Notes under the pieces: generated by a model
Databases searched by the model: none
What the model saw: the letters and a program-made list of their open reading frames with translations, nothing else
What the model was told of the DNA's origin: nothing
Program-made: the position numbers and the translations under genes
From: Rhynchopus sp. YZ270_cl-10
Lineage: Eukaryota; Euglenozoa; Diplonemea; Diplonemida; Diplonemidae
Direction of reading: 5' to 3'
Length of the DNA: 64,000 nucleotides
Assembly (NCBI GenBank): GCA_964035575.1
Contig: OZ037837.1
Location: 806,001-870,000, forward strand
Part shown: piece after piece, positions 28,772 through 40,050 of the stretch
Layout of the letters: each line of letters begins with the position of its first letter
Position numbering within the stretch: the first letter of the stretch is position 1

Positions 28772-30412
28772 TCACTCGCGTAAGTGTTGTGGTATCTTGC
28801 TGAGTACATCATTGCTGCACTTGTCCTTTCCATGCAAGGTCTTCAATAATGTGCACCCGTCAAGGAAAGCATACCCAACGGCCGTGACACGTTGCAATGC
28901 ACTCAAGTCAACTGTGGACAGGGATGTGCACCCTTGGAGGAACTGGTTCCCGATCGTGGTGACACCTTGCAATCCACTCAAGTCGACTGACAATAAAGAT
29001 GTGCACCCGAAGAGGAAGTGGTTCCCAATCGAGGTTACACCTTGTAATCCACTCAGGTCGACCTTGGTCAAAGCACTGCAGCCACAAAGTACCTGGTTCC
29101 CAATCGCAGTCACAGCAGACGTATGACTGAGATCAATGCACGTCACTGCAGTTCTTGCCAAGAAGTTGTCTGGAATCGCATTCACAACTAGTGCCTGCAG
29201 GAGCAAGCAAGCCACCTTCGGATCAGTCACCTGCTTCAATCTTGCTTCCGTAAATTTTGTCTCACCCAACACCTGAGATGCTGCAATGGCAACGTACTTC
29301 CTCTGTGTGTTCGTCTGCGTTACAACAACCCTGTGACCCCTCAGCTGCACCACGTCCTCTCCTTCTGCAATCACTTCATCTCTGAAAGTCATGTCGAAGC
29401 AGCCTTCACGCAACCCCACTGCAGACGCAACCTTCCGAAGCAAGTCCTTGCCCGTGTCATCCACACTCACCTCAATCTCGTGTTCCACTCCATCCAACCC
29501 CTGCACAAAGACAGGCACAAAAAGCGCAGACATCTGGGTAAGGGCGTCGTGCACGTTCGAAACAGGCAGCTTCAGGGAAAACGTTGCATGTAGGTGTGCA
29601 GCACCCACAAGGCGGTGGCGGTCTCCACTCGCTGCCATGCTGTTGATGCTCCGCACAACGGCCTGCGACTCTGTGACCGCACGCAGCACCTGGTCATTCC
29701 CAAGCTGGCACACCGCCTCGCACTCAGCAATCATGTGTCCTGCCTTCGCAACAAACGTCTTCAGCGCACACACCTCCCCTTCACGACTGAGTGCCTGTGT
29801 GAGGAATCTGCGTGTCACCTCCTCCTCACACACGACTTCGCTGCGCGACACATCCTCACGCATCACGAGGTGATCGACGTGTGTCTGCAGGAGAAGGTCT
29901 TTGTACCTGTCCTCCGTGGGTGGGAGTGCCTCAAGCACACGGCACTTCTCCTCTGAAGCAGTCCGCTGTGTTGTCAGGTCTGCCACGTGTGAGTGGAGGG
30001 TGTCACGCTGGCGTTTCACGTAGTCTGTGATGTCAACTGTCTTGTGTCCCGCATGTGTGTCGCACCTGTCACAGCGCATGCAGATCAACGCGTCTCCACA
30101 CGCAGGGTCTTCACAGACGAGGCACAGCTCTTGGCCTGGGTGATGTGCACACTTCGACGACGTCCCGTACGCAGTCACAGAAGCGCGATGTGCCTCACGG
30201 TCACGTGGCCTTGTGTGGCAAGCGTCATAGCACGCAGGTGAGTCGCAGAAGAACAGCTCCACGCACATCCCGCACTGCAGCTGTGCAGGCTTGTCACAGT
30301 TCTCACAGCTCGGCATCTGTGGTGTGGTGGGCTGCGTGTCAGACCCCATGTTGTGTGTTTCGAAGAGGTGGGAGGGTGCAGGGGTGTCTGGAAGGGGTTG
30401 GGTGGGTGGCAT
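28772..30412 (-). CDS. LRR gene B: B-box, coiled coil, ubiquitin-like and LRR protein (4 LRR units)
   Basis: 546 residues from the ATG of the class 2 N-terminus (MPPTQPLPDTPAPSHLFETH). An earlier in-frame GTG exists, but a strong acceptor-like sequence (pyrimidine run ending TGTGTGCTGCAG, plus-strand 30441-30469) lies between, so the ATG at 30412 is preferred and leaves a leader of about 28 bases. Domain order is as in gene A: B-box 1, B-box 2 (CAHHPGQELCLVCED), helical region, ubiquitin-like fold, then four LRR units and cap. LRR variable positions read IGNQVLCGC, IGNHFLFGC, IGNQFLQGC and VGYAFLDGC. The 3' flank is split by the 10.3-kb insertion 140 bp past the stop, so its normal transcript end may be affected. 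Confidence 0.8.
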   Translation of the reverse strand: MPPTQPLPDTPAPSHLFETHNMGSDTQPTTPQMPSCENCDKPAQLQCGMCVELFFCDSPACYDACHTRPRDREAHRASVTAYGTSSKCAHHPGQELCLVCEDPACGDALICMRCDRCDTHAGHKTVDITDYVKRQRDTLHSHVADLTTQRTASEEKCRVLEALPPTEDRYKDLLLQTHVDHLVMREDVSRSEVVCEEEVTRRFLTQALSREGEVCALKTFVAKAGHMIAECEAVCQLGNDQVLRAVTESQAVVRSINSMAASGDRHRLVGAAHLHATFSLKLPVSNVHDALTQMSALFVPVFVQGLDGVEHEIEVSVDDTGKDLLRKVASAVGLREGCFDMTFRDEVIAEGEDVVQLRGHRVVVTQTNTQRKYVAIAASQVLGETKFTEARLKQVTDPKVACLLLQALVVNAIPDNFLARTAVTCIDLSHTSAVTAIGNQVLCGCSALTKVDLSGLQGVTSIGNHFLFGCTSLLSVDLSGLQGVTTIGNQFLQGCTSLSTVDLSALQRVTAVGYAFLDGCTLLKTLHGKDKCSNDVLSKIPQHLRE

Positions 30413-30907
30413 GGGATGGAAACAGAGTGTGCGTTCAAGACTGCAGCACACAGGAAAGGTGAGTGAGAGGCTGGTGTGTAGATGAGGATGCAGCTGGGTC
30501 AGGGATCAGGGATGCTTGACGTCCTGGCACCGAGGCTGACTCAGAGATGCGCTGCACAGTGTATGTGGGGTGTGGGGAAGTGGAACATCAGGTGAGGCAT
30601 GTGGGGTTGCTTTGTTTTTGGTCTTTTCCTTACCACCTGTTGTCAGAGGTGGGTCTTTTTTTTCATACGCTCAGTTTGTTACAACGTTGTTAAAACAAAT
30701 AACCGCTAATCCCCTCCCCCGTTTTCCCGAAAAACAGAACATTTTTGTCTACAGTTAACATAATATTATTGGTCTTGTCGGACCTGAGAAAACGCGTGCA
30801 TGTTGCATACACATGCACACTTACACCCAACGATGAGGTTCATTGATACATTGCAACGAAGTTCACATTGTGGGAAATGTGGTGACAAAAAGAGCGAAAA
30901 AAATAAT
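30413..30907 (-). repeat. Class 2 LRR 5' flank (gene B)
   Basis: Shared with 37776-38265 (gene C) and 57799-58250 (gene F). It carries the acceptor-like TTTCCTGTGTGCTGCAG close to the ATG, and further up a perfect short inverted repeat (tgcatgttgcatacacatgca). Partial copies lie at 50075-50260, 45640-45780 and 5690-5830. Confidence 0.7.
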
Positions 30908-31664
30908 ACCGTAGACGGAAAAATGTTGCAACGGAATAATGTTGTAACGCTGGAAAAAATGGCCCAGCGTTACAACATTATTCCGTTACAACATTTTTTT
31001 GGGGTTTATTTTTGTCTTAGGGATTTTTGCTGGTGCGGGGGTGGTTTTTGAAAAGAAAAATCTTGTGCCTCTGACGGTGGTGAAAAAAGGGCGGGGGGCG
31101 GGGGGATGATGTTTTTTTTTTTTTTTTGGTGTTGTTCAACTTAGCCGTAGGCTCGACTTTTTTTGTTCCACATCAAACTGGACAGGGCAAGGGGGGGTAC
31201 GTTTACTATCCTTTCCCGCTCGCGTGCTGCTTGCAGCGCTGACCTCATTTGCGACAGCACGAGATGTGCTGTCGTCTAGCCCCACTGCGCTTGCGGCGCT
31301 ACCAGCAAGGAACGCCAGGTTGGGGGCATCTCCTCCTTCCGAAACAGGCTCGTGGGGATTGCGGCGCTTGCAGAATTGGGCTAATCCCATTTGTTTCATT
31401 TTTTATTTGGGTGAGGGGTGGGGGAGGACGTCGAAAAACCTGAAACACTAATTATCGGCTTGAAATTGGGGTGTGGTGTGTGAGGTTGGGGATTATGCCG
31501 ACTGTTCCAAAAAAAATCCCTAAGACAAAGTTCACCCCAGTCATAAAAATGTTGTAACGGAATAAAGTTACAACTTCCCGCGATCCGCAGCGTTACAACA
31601 TTATTCCGTTACAACATTTTTACGTTCCAACATTTTTACGTTGCAACATTTTTCCGAATACGGT
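30908..31664. mobile_element. 757-bp inverted-repeat element, tips ACCGTA, AAT target duplication
   Basis: ACCGTAGACGGAAAAATGTT at the left and its near reverse complement at the right, about 26 bp with two mismatches, flanked by AAT. Subterminal regions repeat GTTGTAACGGAATAATG in both orientations. The middle has no gene I recognise. A different element with the same six-base tips occupies the same point of the paralogous flank at 38266. Confidence 0.7.
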
Positions 31665-31861
31665 AATTGTTTCATGTACAACTATTCTACTGAATAGATG
31701 GTATAATAGGGTGCACTAAATGTACCCAAACTTTAATGATAAGAAATTGCTAAGAAAAAACTGGGGTGCTGTGAATATGGGGGGAGTGCGCTCCTGGAAT
31801 TCCACCTTGCAGAAATCCCGGACATTACAGGAACAAACCTGTTACAAGGGTTTTGATATAT

Positions 31862-32801
31862 CAGTCAATAATTGAGCCACCGGGACTTTTTTCCGTTTTT
31901 GTACAGAAAAATTTTTAATTTCTACTCGTCAAAAAAAATTGTCCGACCCCGCAATTAAAAGATATCGACTCGGAAACCCATCCCCGCTGGGTTTTGAAAA
32001 CTTTTGATGTCGTTGGTTCACCTCAGATGTGTGAGGGCCTCGACCAAAATCAGTTTTTCCAGTTTTCAGGTATAAGCCTGGGCGGTAGTATTTTACAAAA
32101 AAATCCTCAAAATTCAAAAAAAACTGTTCGAATGGATTCAGATCGTGCAAAACAGTCAAAATATCACTTTTGACAAAGAAAAAAAAGTGATCCTCACTGT
32201 TACGCAGCCACCCTCCTGACCCCCCTGGAACCTGGTTTTTGTGTGGGGGGCTCCCTGTACAAAGTCTTAAGGGAAGTCTGAAGGGGTACTGGTTGGTGGC
32301 CATTTTTTGCCTACAAAAAATCAGGAAAAAAAAATTTTTTTTTCGGTTCTCGGGAGTCTGTGCGTGCTGTGATGGCGTCACTTTGCGCTCAGAAATGAGT
32401 ATTTTTGACCTAAAATGCATGTGTCAGTTTAGACTGGCTGTACGCCGTTTTCCACGGTGTACAGCCACAACTACCCATGTACAGAAGAATTTTTAACTTC
32501 TACTCATTTCCAGAAATCGTGCGACCCCGCAATTAAAAGATATCGACTCGGAAATCCATCCCCGCAGGGTTTTAATTTTTTTTAAAAATTTCGGTGCGTC
32601 GCATTCATGCAATTCATTTCCGACTTTTTGGGATTCACCAATCTGGAGCTCAAAAAAAATTTTTTTTTATTTTTATTTTTATTTCTTTGCATTCCGCTGC
32701 TCAAAATCTTTCAATTGCGGGGTCGGACAATTTTTTTTGACGATCAGTTTTTTGTTCAACGAACCTTGGGAGAAAAGTCCCGGTGGTTCAGTTATTGACT
32801 G
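31862..32801. mobile_element. 940-bp inverted-repeat element, tips CAGTCAATAA, ATAT target duplication
   Basis: The left end CAGTCAATAATTGAGCCACC and right end GGTGGTTCAGTTATTGACTG match with small differences; the inverted match extends further inward (TTGTCCGACCCCGCAA at 31939 against 32714). A block near 31945 (accccgcaattaaaagatat) is repeated directly at 32525. ATAT flanks both ends. The paralogous flank at 38700-38720 lacks it, giving an empty site. No coding sequence is seen. Confidence 0.75.
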
Positions 32802-33633
32802 ATATTCGAGTGGAACTCAAATTGATACCACCACGTACGCCACTACAATAGTGCACCCTATCGACGTAAACCATCTTGTCACAAACGGAGAAAACAAAAA
32901 CTGTAAAAAACAAAGACTGATGCCAAGCCCTAGCCTCATAGATCACCCCCCCTGAAAAAATCAACAAAATCGTGAGAGGGGGTGAAACCCCACCCTCACC
33001 CTCAGAAAAAACAAAACTCTGGTTTCGACAATCACCTGCCCGAGGATGGGTTCTGTACACAAGGTCGCCCGAAGGCTAATGCGTTGCAAAGGTGTAGATG
33101 CTGTTCATCATCAACACAAAGAAATCTCTTTTTAGTTTTCCTTTTAAATAAAACAAGTGTGGCTCTACTCCAACCCGCCCCGGATTAGAAAAATGGAAAA
33201 AGGATGGGAGTAGGGTACGGTGTTCAATTTCCTTTTAGCACTGCATGTAATCATAAAAAACTAGGGGGTTCCTAGCAACGTAACTTCCTTCACAAACCCC
33301 TGTCGGGGGGGGGGGAAATGTGGGGAAGAATAAAACATCATGAAAAAAGCTCGTTGCGTTCCCACTATCGTTTCCGCTGCGCTCTCACTAGCGTTCCCAC
33401 TCCATTCGGTTTTCTCTTACTTAGTAAAGTCTTCTAAAAAAAAAATGTCTTTATAAATTTTTTTTTTTTTTTTTTTTTTTTTTATCATATTTTCTCAGGC
33501 CTTTTGCTAACCATCATGCCATCATGCCACGTTTTTGGGCGTTTTTTATTTTTTTTTCCATCATGCCACCATCATGCCACGGGGGGTGGTGGGGCAGGGC
33601 TTTCGCTCTCCATCACCTGGGGATTTCCCCCCA
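32802..33633. other. Spacer with fragments of the LRR flank repeats
   Basis: 32806-33145 matches 38714-39063 (including the start of the conserved hairpin, truncated after cctagcctcatagat). 33160-33250 resembles 16600-16670. No gene is seen. Confidence 0.5.
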
Positions 33634-33862
33634 GATGGCATGATGGCATGATGGCATGATGGCATGATGGCATGATGGCATGATGGCATGATGGCATGAT
33701 GGCATGATGGCATGATGGCATGATGGCATGATGGCATGATGGCATGATGGCATGATGGCATGATGGCATGATGGCATGATGGCATGATGGCATGATGGCA
33801 TGATGGCATGATGGCATGATGGCATGATGGCATGATGGCATGATGGCATGATGGCATGATGG
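33634..33862. repeat. 8-bp satellite, unit ATGGCATG
   Basis: About 28 perfect copies. The translation HHAIMPSC on the minus strand is an artefact of the repeat. Short copies of the unit (catcatgccatcatgcc) occur just outside at 33513-33530 and at 34322-34331. Confidence 0.97.
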
Positions 33863-35942
33863 CCTGAAAATATTTCTGCTCGCTGCGCTCGCGGAGGTAT
33901 ACCTAAAAAAAAAATTCCCGCTCGCTTCGCTCGCGCTGTACGCCTATTTTCTTCCTGCCTACGGTGCCATTTTACAATGTCTAAGGGGATTCCCTTGCAT
34001 TTTGCAGCCAGAAATGAAACTTGACCCAAGCTGCAAAAATTTGACCATTGTTATTTCAAAATGACCCAACCGTTGCAACAGCCCCTGCTTCTGGAAGACG
34101 TAGTGATTTTGTACGGTTAGTGTACGTAAGGCGCAAGACCAAGCACCGTTAAACAAGGATTAGATTCTGTTTTTTTTTTTTTTTGTTATCTTGCAAAGCT
34201 GACCCTTCGCCTCTCCACCCTGTGGCTGTCAGGGAGGCGCGCGCGAAGCGCGCGACGACCGCTTTTACCAGGTGGGAAAGCTCGGAATGTACTTTTTTTC
34301 CAGGAAATTATTTTTTTTTGACCATCATGCCATTCCTGGGGAAAATCCCAAAGTTAGCAAAAGGCCTGAATATTTTCTTTTTCCTTTTGACTCCGTGGTT
34401 AACCTCGTGTGAGGTTGCGCGGAGTTCGCAGTCAGGCCAGGGAGCCACGTAACAAGGCTCGACTGCCACATAGTGGGGGGAGATCTGTGCAGCCTGTATG
34501 TTCCCCCCGATTTTCGTGGTAAATGGGGAGGCGCTTCCGTTTAACGGCAACCCACAAGAGTAGAACAACAACCAAACTTTTGAGAAACAGACGCCAATGA
34601 GACCTAGAGTCTCTCTTCTTACTTGTGTGCTACAGACAAACATGACAACGCTAACCACGACTGCCACGGCAGAGCGGGGTCCCAAACGGTTCACTGGGGG
34701 GGATCCACATAGATAAAGAAAACAAAAAATACGAAAGCAAGGAAGAAAACCAGTAAAAAAAAAAAAAAAAAAAAAAAATGTGTTTTGGACAGGCCTGTTT
34801 CTAAATCCGGTCCCCGTCCCCAGATTTGGGAAAATAAATTTTTTTCCCGCACTTTTTTTCCCGCCGTCTCTACTGCGTTTTAGGGGTTCACAGGGGCTCA
34901 GAGGAGCCCGAGAAAAAATACCACGTGTCTGGATGAGACCGCTCATGCAAAATAACCAGTTTTTGGGGGAGGGAAAAAAAAGTGGGGGAGGGGTGCCGAA
35001 TCCAGAACGGCCCCCCACCATCACCAAGCCCCCCTGTGGTTGAACGGGAGTACCTTGGGGAAGTGGGTTGCTGATCGCACCATCCAGGCTGTACCTCAAA
35101 ATTTTTTTGCCTGCGGCGCCATTTTTCATTTTTTGCTCGCAAAAAAGGGTTCGTTGAGTGACTCTGTGGTGTAAAAAGCTAGATTTTTACACCGTGCCCT
35201 AATTTTTTTTTTGCCTGCGGCGCCATTTTTTTTTGTATTTTTTTTGCTACGCAAAAAAAAATACAGTCCATCTGTTCCCAATGTCTTCCCTGGTCAGCAG
35301 CGCCAAAAATTATCTCATGGACCACACTTCGCTGAGGCGGTGCACGAACCAATGGTTCATTTTCTTTCAAGTCTGCCTCGATAAAGAAATCTCTGAAACT
35401 CATACAGAAAACAGTGGTAGTTTTTCCGAGAGACCACAAAGTGAGGTGGGCAAACGCCACTTTCGGAGGATTACTGCAGCCCTGGCCAACCTGGAGCCCT
35501 CCATCACCCTCGTCGAGGCACAAGTACCCCTCCACCATTCTTCCACACTATCCGTGAGGACGATTTTGCGCTGCGTATGAGCAAGGGGCCAGCCCATATC
35601 AGCTTTGTCTACAAATCCCTCCACCCATCACCCAAATATGGCCCAGATTGTGTTCAAATGGGTCAAATTTTCACAGCGCTTCCCAAATTTGTCATGGAGG
35701 CGGGCGCAAAGCGCAAAAAAACCCCGACAAAGGGCACAAAAATCACACAAAAAAGACGCGAAAAGGGCGGGAAAAGCGCGGGAAAAAAACCGGTCCCCAG
35801 CCGAAAAAACCCCGGAAAATAGGCCCGTCACGGTTCAGGCCTGGTTTTGGAGCACTTCCGTGTGTTTTCGAGTACTTAGGCATATTTTTTTTTTTTTTAA
35901 TTATAGTTTTTCCGACAGAGCTTTGCTGTAGCTAGGATCCCC
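33863..35942. other. Spacer between LRR gene C and the satellite; inverted pieces, no gene
   Basis: GTTAGCAAAAGGCCTGAATA (34351-34370) is the near reverse complement of 33487-33510, so 33487-34375 could be a loose inverted-repeat element enclosing the 8-bp satellite. TTGCCTGCGGCGCCATTTTT occurs at 35108 and 35211, with a relative at 13366-13382 (inverted). 35170-35196 holds the palindrome ggtgtaaaaa...tttttacacc. Several T-runs. Open frames are short and unrecognised. Confidence 0.45.
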
Positions 35943-37775
35943 CTAGTACGGTAGCTTGTTGAGTACATCACTGCTGCACTTGTCCTCTCCATGCAAGGTC
36001 AAACGGTGGCACCCGCGGAGGAACGCGGGCCCCATGCTGGTGACACCTTGTAATCCACTAAGATCAACAGTCGACAAAGATGTGCATCCCCATAGGCACG
36101 AGTGTCCAATACTGGTGACACGTTTTAATCCACTGAAGTCTATTGCAGACAGTGACGTGCACTGGTGGAGAAAGCATTCTCTAATGGTGGTGACAGAGTG
36201 TAATCCACTCAAGTCAACTGTCAACAACGATGTGCACAGGCTGAGGGAGTGGCTCCCAACTGAGGTGACAGCTTGGAGTCCACTTAGATCAAGTGTAGAC
36301 AATGATTCGCACCTGCTGAGGAACCCATCCCCAATCGAGGTGACAGCTTGCAATCCACTCAAGTCCACTGTGGACAATGATGTGCACCCCCAGAGGAACC
36401 CATCCCCAAGCGAGGTGACAGCTTGGAGTCCACTTAGGGAAACTGTGGACAAGGATGTGCACTCCATGAGGAAGTTGTTCCCAATCGAGGTGACACCTTG
36501 CAATCCACTCAAGTCCACTGTATACAATGATTCGCACCGACTGAGGAAATAGTCCCCAAGCGTGGTAACATATTGTAATCCACTCAAGTCGACTTCGGAC
36601 AAATACATGCAGCCACATAGGAAGTCCTTCCCAATCTCAGTCACAGCAGACGCATGACTGAGATCAATGCACTCCACATCAGTTCTCGAGAAGAAGTCGT
36701 CTGGGATCGCAGTCGCAACTCCTGCCTGCAGGAGCAAGCAAGCCACCTCCGGATCAGTCACCCGATAGAACCTTTTTGTTGTAATTTTTGTCTCACCCAA
36801 CGCACGAAGTGCTGCAATGGCGTCCCGCTTCCTCCTCTCTATCTGGGAATGTGTTACAACAACCCTGTGACCCCTCAGCTGCACCACGGTCTCTCCTTCT
36901 GCAATCACTTCACCTCTGAACCTCATGTCGAAGCAGCCTTCACGCAACCCCATTGCAGACGCCACCTTCCGAAGCAAGTCCCTGCCCGTGTCATCCACAC
37001 TCACCTCAATCTCGTGTTCCACTCCATCCAACCCCTGCACAAGGACAGGCACAACAAGAGCCGACATCTGGGCAAGGGCGTCGTGCACGCTCGAAACAGG
37101 CAGCTTCTGGGAAAACGTTGCGTGTGGGTCTGCAGCACCCACAAGGCGGTGGCGGTCTCCACTCGCTGCCATGCTGTTGATGCTCCGCACAATGGCCTGC
37201 GACTCTGTGACCGCACGCAGCACCTGGTCGTCCCCAAGCTGGCACACCGCCTTGCACTCAGCAATCATGTGTCCTGCCTTCGCAACAAACGTCTTCAGCC
37301 CACACATCTGCTCCTCTGCAGCAGTCTGCTGTGTTGTCAGGTCTGCCACATGCGAGTGGAGGATATTGCGCTGGCGCTTCATGTAGTCCGTGATGACAAC
37401 TGTCTTGTGTCCCGCATGTGTGTCGCACTTGGCACAGCACATGCAGATCAACACGTCTCCACACGCAGGGTCTTCACAGACGAGGGACAGCTCTTGGCCT
37501 GGGTGATGTGCACACTTCGACGACGCTCCAAACGAAGTCACAGAAGCGCGATGTGCCTCACGGTCACGTGGCCTTGGGTGGCAAGCGTCATAGCACGCAG
37601 GTGTGTCGCAGAAGAACAGCTCCTTGCACATCCCGCACTGCAGCTGTGCAGGCACGCCACAGTTCTCACAGCTCGGCATCTGTGGTGCGGTGGGCTGTGT
37701 GTCAGACACCATGTTGTGTGTTTCGAAGAGGTGGGAGGGTGCAGGGGTGTCTGGAAGGGGTTGGGTGGGTGGCAT
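35943..37775 (-). CDS. LRR gene C: B-box, shortened coiled coil, ubiquitin-like and long LRR (9 units)
   Basis: 610 residues, class 2 N-terminus. B-boxes and ubiquitin-like fold are as in the other copies, but about 60 residues of the helical region are missing in frame: AAEE is joined directly to QMCGLKTFVAKAGH, removing the part that corresponds to residues 166-225 of gene A. The LRR part is the longest, with nine 25-residue units. Unlike the other copies it has units rich in variation: LGDYFLSRC, IGNNFLMEC, LGDGFLWGC, VGSHSLSLC, IRECFLHQC, IGHSCLWGC, MGPAFLRGC. The C-terminus ends KLPY, earlier than the usual LPQHLR. The 3' flank is unlike that of the other copies. Loss of coiled coil with gain of LRR units may change oligomer state and binding. 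Confidence 0.8.
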   Translation of the reverse strand: MPPTQPLPDTPAPSHLFETHNMVSDTQPTAPQMPSCENCGVPAQLQCGMCKELFFCDTPACYDACHPRPRDREAHRASVTSFGASSKCAHHPGQELSLVCEDPACGDVLICMCCAKCDTHAGHKTVVITDYMKRQRNILHSHVADLTTQQTAAEEQMCGLKTFVAKAGHMIAECKAVCQLGDDQVLRAVTESQAIVRSINSMAASGDRHRLVGAADPHATFSQKLPVSSVHDALAQMSALVVPVLVQGLDGVEHEIEVSVDDTGRDLLRKVASAMGLREGCFDMRFRGEVIAEGETVVQLRGHRVVVTHSQIERRKRDAIAALRALGETKITTKRFYRVTDPEVACLLLQAGVATAIPDDFFSRTDVECIDLSHASAVTEIGKDFLCGCMYLSEVDLSGLQYVTTLGDYFLSRCESLYTVDLSGLQGVTSIGNNFLMECTSLSTVSLSGLQAVTSLGDGFLWGCTSLSTVDLSGLQAVTSIGDGFLSRCESLSTLDLSGLQAVTSVGSHSLSLCTSLLTVDLSGLHSVTTIRECFLHQCTSLSAIDFSGLKRVTSIGHSCLWGCTSLSTVDLSGLQGVTSMGPAFLRGCHRLTLHGEDKCSSDVLNKLPY

Positions 37776-38265
37776 GGGATGGAAACAGAGTGTGCGTTCA
37801 AGACTGCAGCACACAGGAAAGGTGAGTGAGAGGCTGGTGTGTAGATGAGGATGCAGCTGGGTCAGGGATCAGGGATGCTCGACGTCCTGGCACCGAGGCT
37901 GACTCAGAGATGCGCTGCACAGTGTATGTGGGGTGTGGGGAAGTGGAACATCAGGTGAGGCATGTGGGGTTGCTTTGTTTTTGGTCTTTTCCTTACCACC
38001 TGTTGTCAGAGGTGGGTCTCTTTTTCATACACTCAGTTTGTTACAAAGTTGTTAAAACAAAACACCGCTAATCCCCTCCCACCGTTTTCCCCGAAAAATA
38101 GCACATTTTTGTCAACAGTTAACGTATTGGTCTTGTCGGACCTGAGAAAACGCGTGCATGTTGCATACACATGCACACTTACACCCAACGATGAGGCTCA
38201 TTGACACATTCCAACGAACTTCGCATTGTGGGAAATGTGGTGACAAAAAGAGCGAAAAAAATAAT
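37776..38265 (-). repeat. Class 2 LRR 5' flank (gene C)
   Basis: Near copy of 30413-30907, including the TGTGTGCTGCAG acceptor-like sequence, ending at the same point where an ACCGTA-tipped element is inserted. Confidence 0.7.
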
Positions 38266-38515
38266 ACCGTAATCGTAAGAATTCTGGGGCGTAAAATTTT
38301 TGGGACGTAAATATTCTGGGACGTAACAAAACTGGGACATTTTGGACTTTTTTTAACTTGGGACATTTTTACGTCCCAGAATATTTACGTCCCAGAATTG
38401 TCTGTGTGACCTTCCCCCCTCCCTCACCCATGCACTTCGGTGCAAACCCAAACACAATGGGGGAAAATCTGAAACTTAGGACATTTTTACGCCCCAGAAT
38501 TTTTACGATTACGGT
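38266..38515. mobile_element. 250-bp inverted-repeat element, tips ACCGTAATCG, AAT target duplication
   Basis: ACCGTAATCGTAAGAATTCT at the left and its near reverse complement at the right (30 bp, one mismatch), flanked by AAT. The interior repeats ACGTCCCAGAATATTT in both orientations. Same position and duplication as the 757-bp element at 30908, but a different body. Confidence 0.75.
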
Positions 38516-40050
38516 AATTGTTTCATATACCAACTATTCTACTGAATAGATGGTATAATAGGGTGCACTAAATGTACTCAACCTTTAATGATAAGAAATT
38601 GCTAAGAAAAAACTGGTGCTGTGAATATGGGGGGAGTGCGCTCCTGGAATTCCACCTTGCAGAAATTCCGGACATTACAGGAACAAACCTGTTACAAGGG
38701 TTTTGATATATTTGAGTGGAACTCAAATTGATATCACCACGTACACCACTACAATAGTGCACCCTATCGACGTAAACCATCTTGTCACAAACGGAGAAAA
38801 CAAAAACGCAAAAACGCAAAAACAAAGACTGATGCCAAGCCCTAGCCTCATAGATCACCCCCCCTGAAAAAATCAACAAAATCGTGAGAGGGGGTGAAAC
38901 CCCACCCTCACCCTCAGAAAAAACAAAACTCTGGTTTCGACAATCACCTGCCCGAGGATGGGTTCTGTACACAAGGTCGCCCGAAGGCTAATGAGTTGCA
39001 AAGGTGTAGATGCTGTTCACCATCAACACAAAGAAATCTCTTTTTAGTTTTCCTTTTAAATAAAACACGCTGTTTACTTCGCGCAGCGGTAATGAAACAT
39101 GGGAGGGCGGATAGAGTGCCAAAAGTGAGAAAAATGCCACAAAAATCATGAGAAAAAAATTCGATCCTTGGTAGTCTTCTTTGAGAATGACCCACCGAAA
39201 GGAAGATGCAGTACGCACCCGAGAGAGGAACGAGAACAAGAGTGAAACAATACTAAGAAAATGTGCAAACGTTACATAGCTAAATGTATATCGCTCCGCG
39301 AGCTTGATTATTGTGTGTGATGGAAACAGAAAACACAAGCTGGCAAGCACACCTTCTTACTCCCCATTGTCAAATACCTTGAAAAACAAGAAATTATTAC
39401 GCGTCCACTCGACGTTTGGATAAAGAAAACTAGAGATGAAAGGGGGTTTGGGGGGAAGAGTTTAATTCTTGAACGCATCCCCACACTCAGTCACACAATT
39501 GACAATTTTCCTGATGAAGATGTAATGTATGTGTAAGAGATGGGGAGCACGGGAGGGGAAAAACGACTCGTGGATACTGAAAAAATTCACTAGAAATGCA
39601 CGCATGTCTTATAAAAAGAAAAAAATAGAAACTAACGGATGTGAATTTGAATCGACCCCGCTATTGGGTTTCACTTCTCCCTGAATCTCCTGAGGAGGTT
39701 TGTCAGGATGGCAGCTTTTCTGCGCTGTTGTCCTACCAGGAACATTCGTGAAAAGCGTTGCAGAGCTTCATATCTTTCACTTTTTCAAACGCAGTGATCA
39801 GTCTGCTACACTTTCGTCTCTTTATCATTTCAATGTGAAACGGTTAGACTGATAGTGAACGCAAACCAAACACCACATACATTCACGACCCAAAGGCTGC
39901 ACCTTAAGAAGGACGCTTACAATAGGAATATTTCTCCTTTCCCATCGCAAACTCGTAGTTTAATATTTTCACCGCGGGGCTGGCCCACGGATTGCATGCC
40001 TTTGACACAGAGGGTTGGGGTAGTTGGGGTTATTGTAAAGTGTGGGAAGA
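38516..40050. other. Spacer, no gene seen
   Basis: 38516-39063 is LRR-flank repeat shared with 31665-31861 and 32806-33145. 39064-40050 looks unique, AT-rich in places, with only short unrecognised frames. Confidence 0.4.

Noticed and set aside
30451-30466. AG/GTGAGT as a 5' splice donor on the plus strand (also 37830, 57840)
   Set aside because: It lies on the strand opposite the gene and is explained by the pyrimidine-rich acceptor on the minus strand.
31136-31399. 87-codon minus-strand frame inside the 757-bp element
   Set aside because: No recognisable domain, too short for a transposase, and no second copy to test conservation.
34308-35129. 273-codon minus-strand frame
   Set aside because: It crosses homopolymer runs and pieces of inverted repeats, with composition changing along its length and no domain.
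36000-36600. Regular 75-bp spaced repeats as a CRISPR-like array
   Set aside because: They are in-frame LRR codons on the minus strand, the units vary, and there are no unique spacers.
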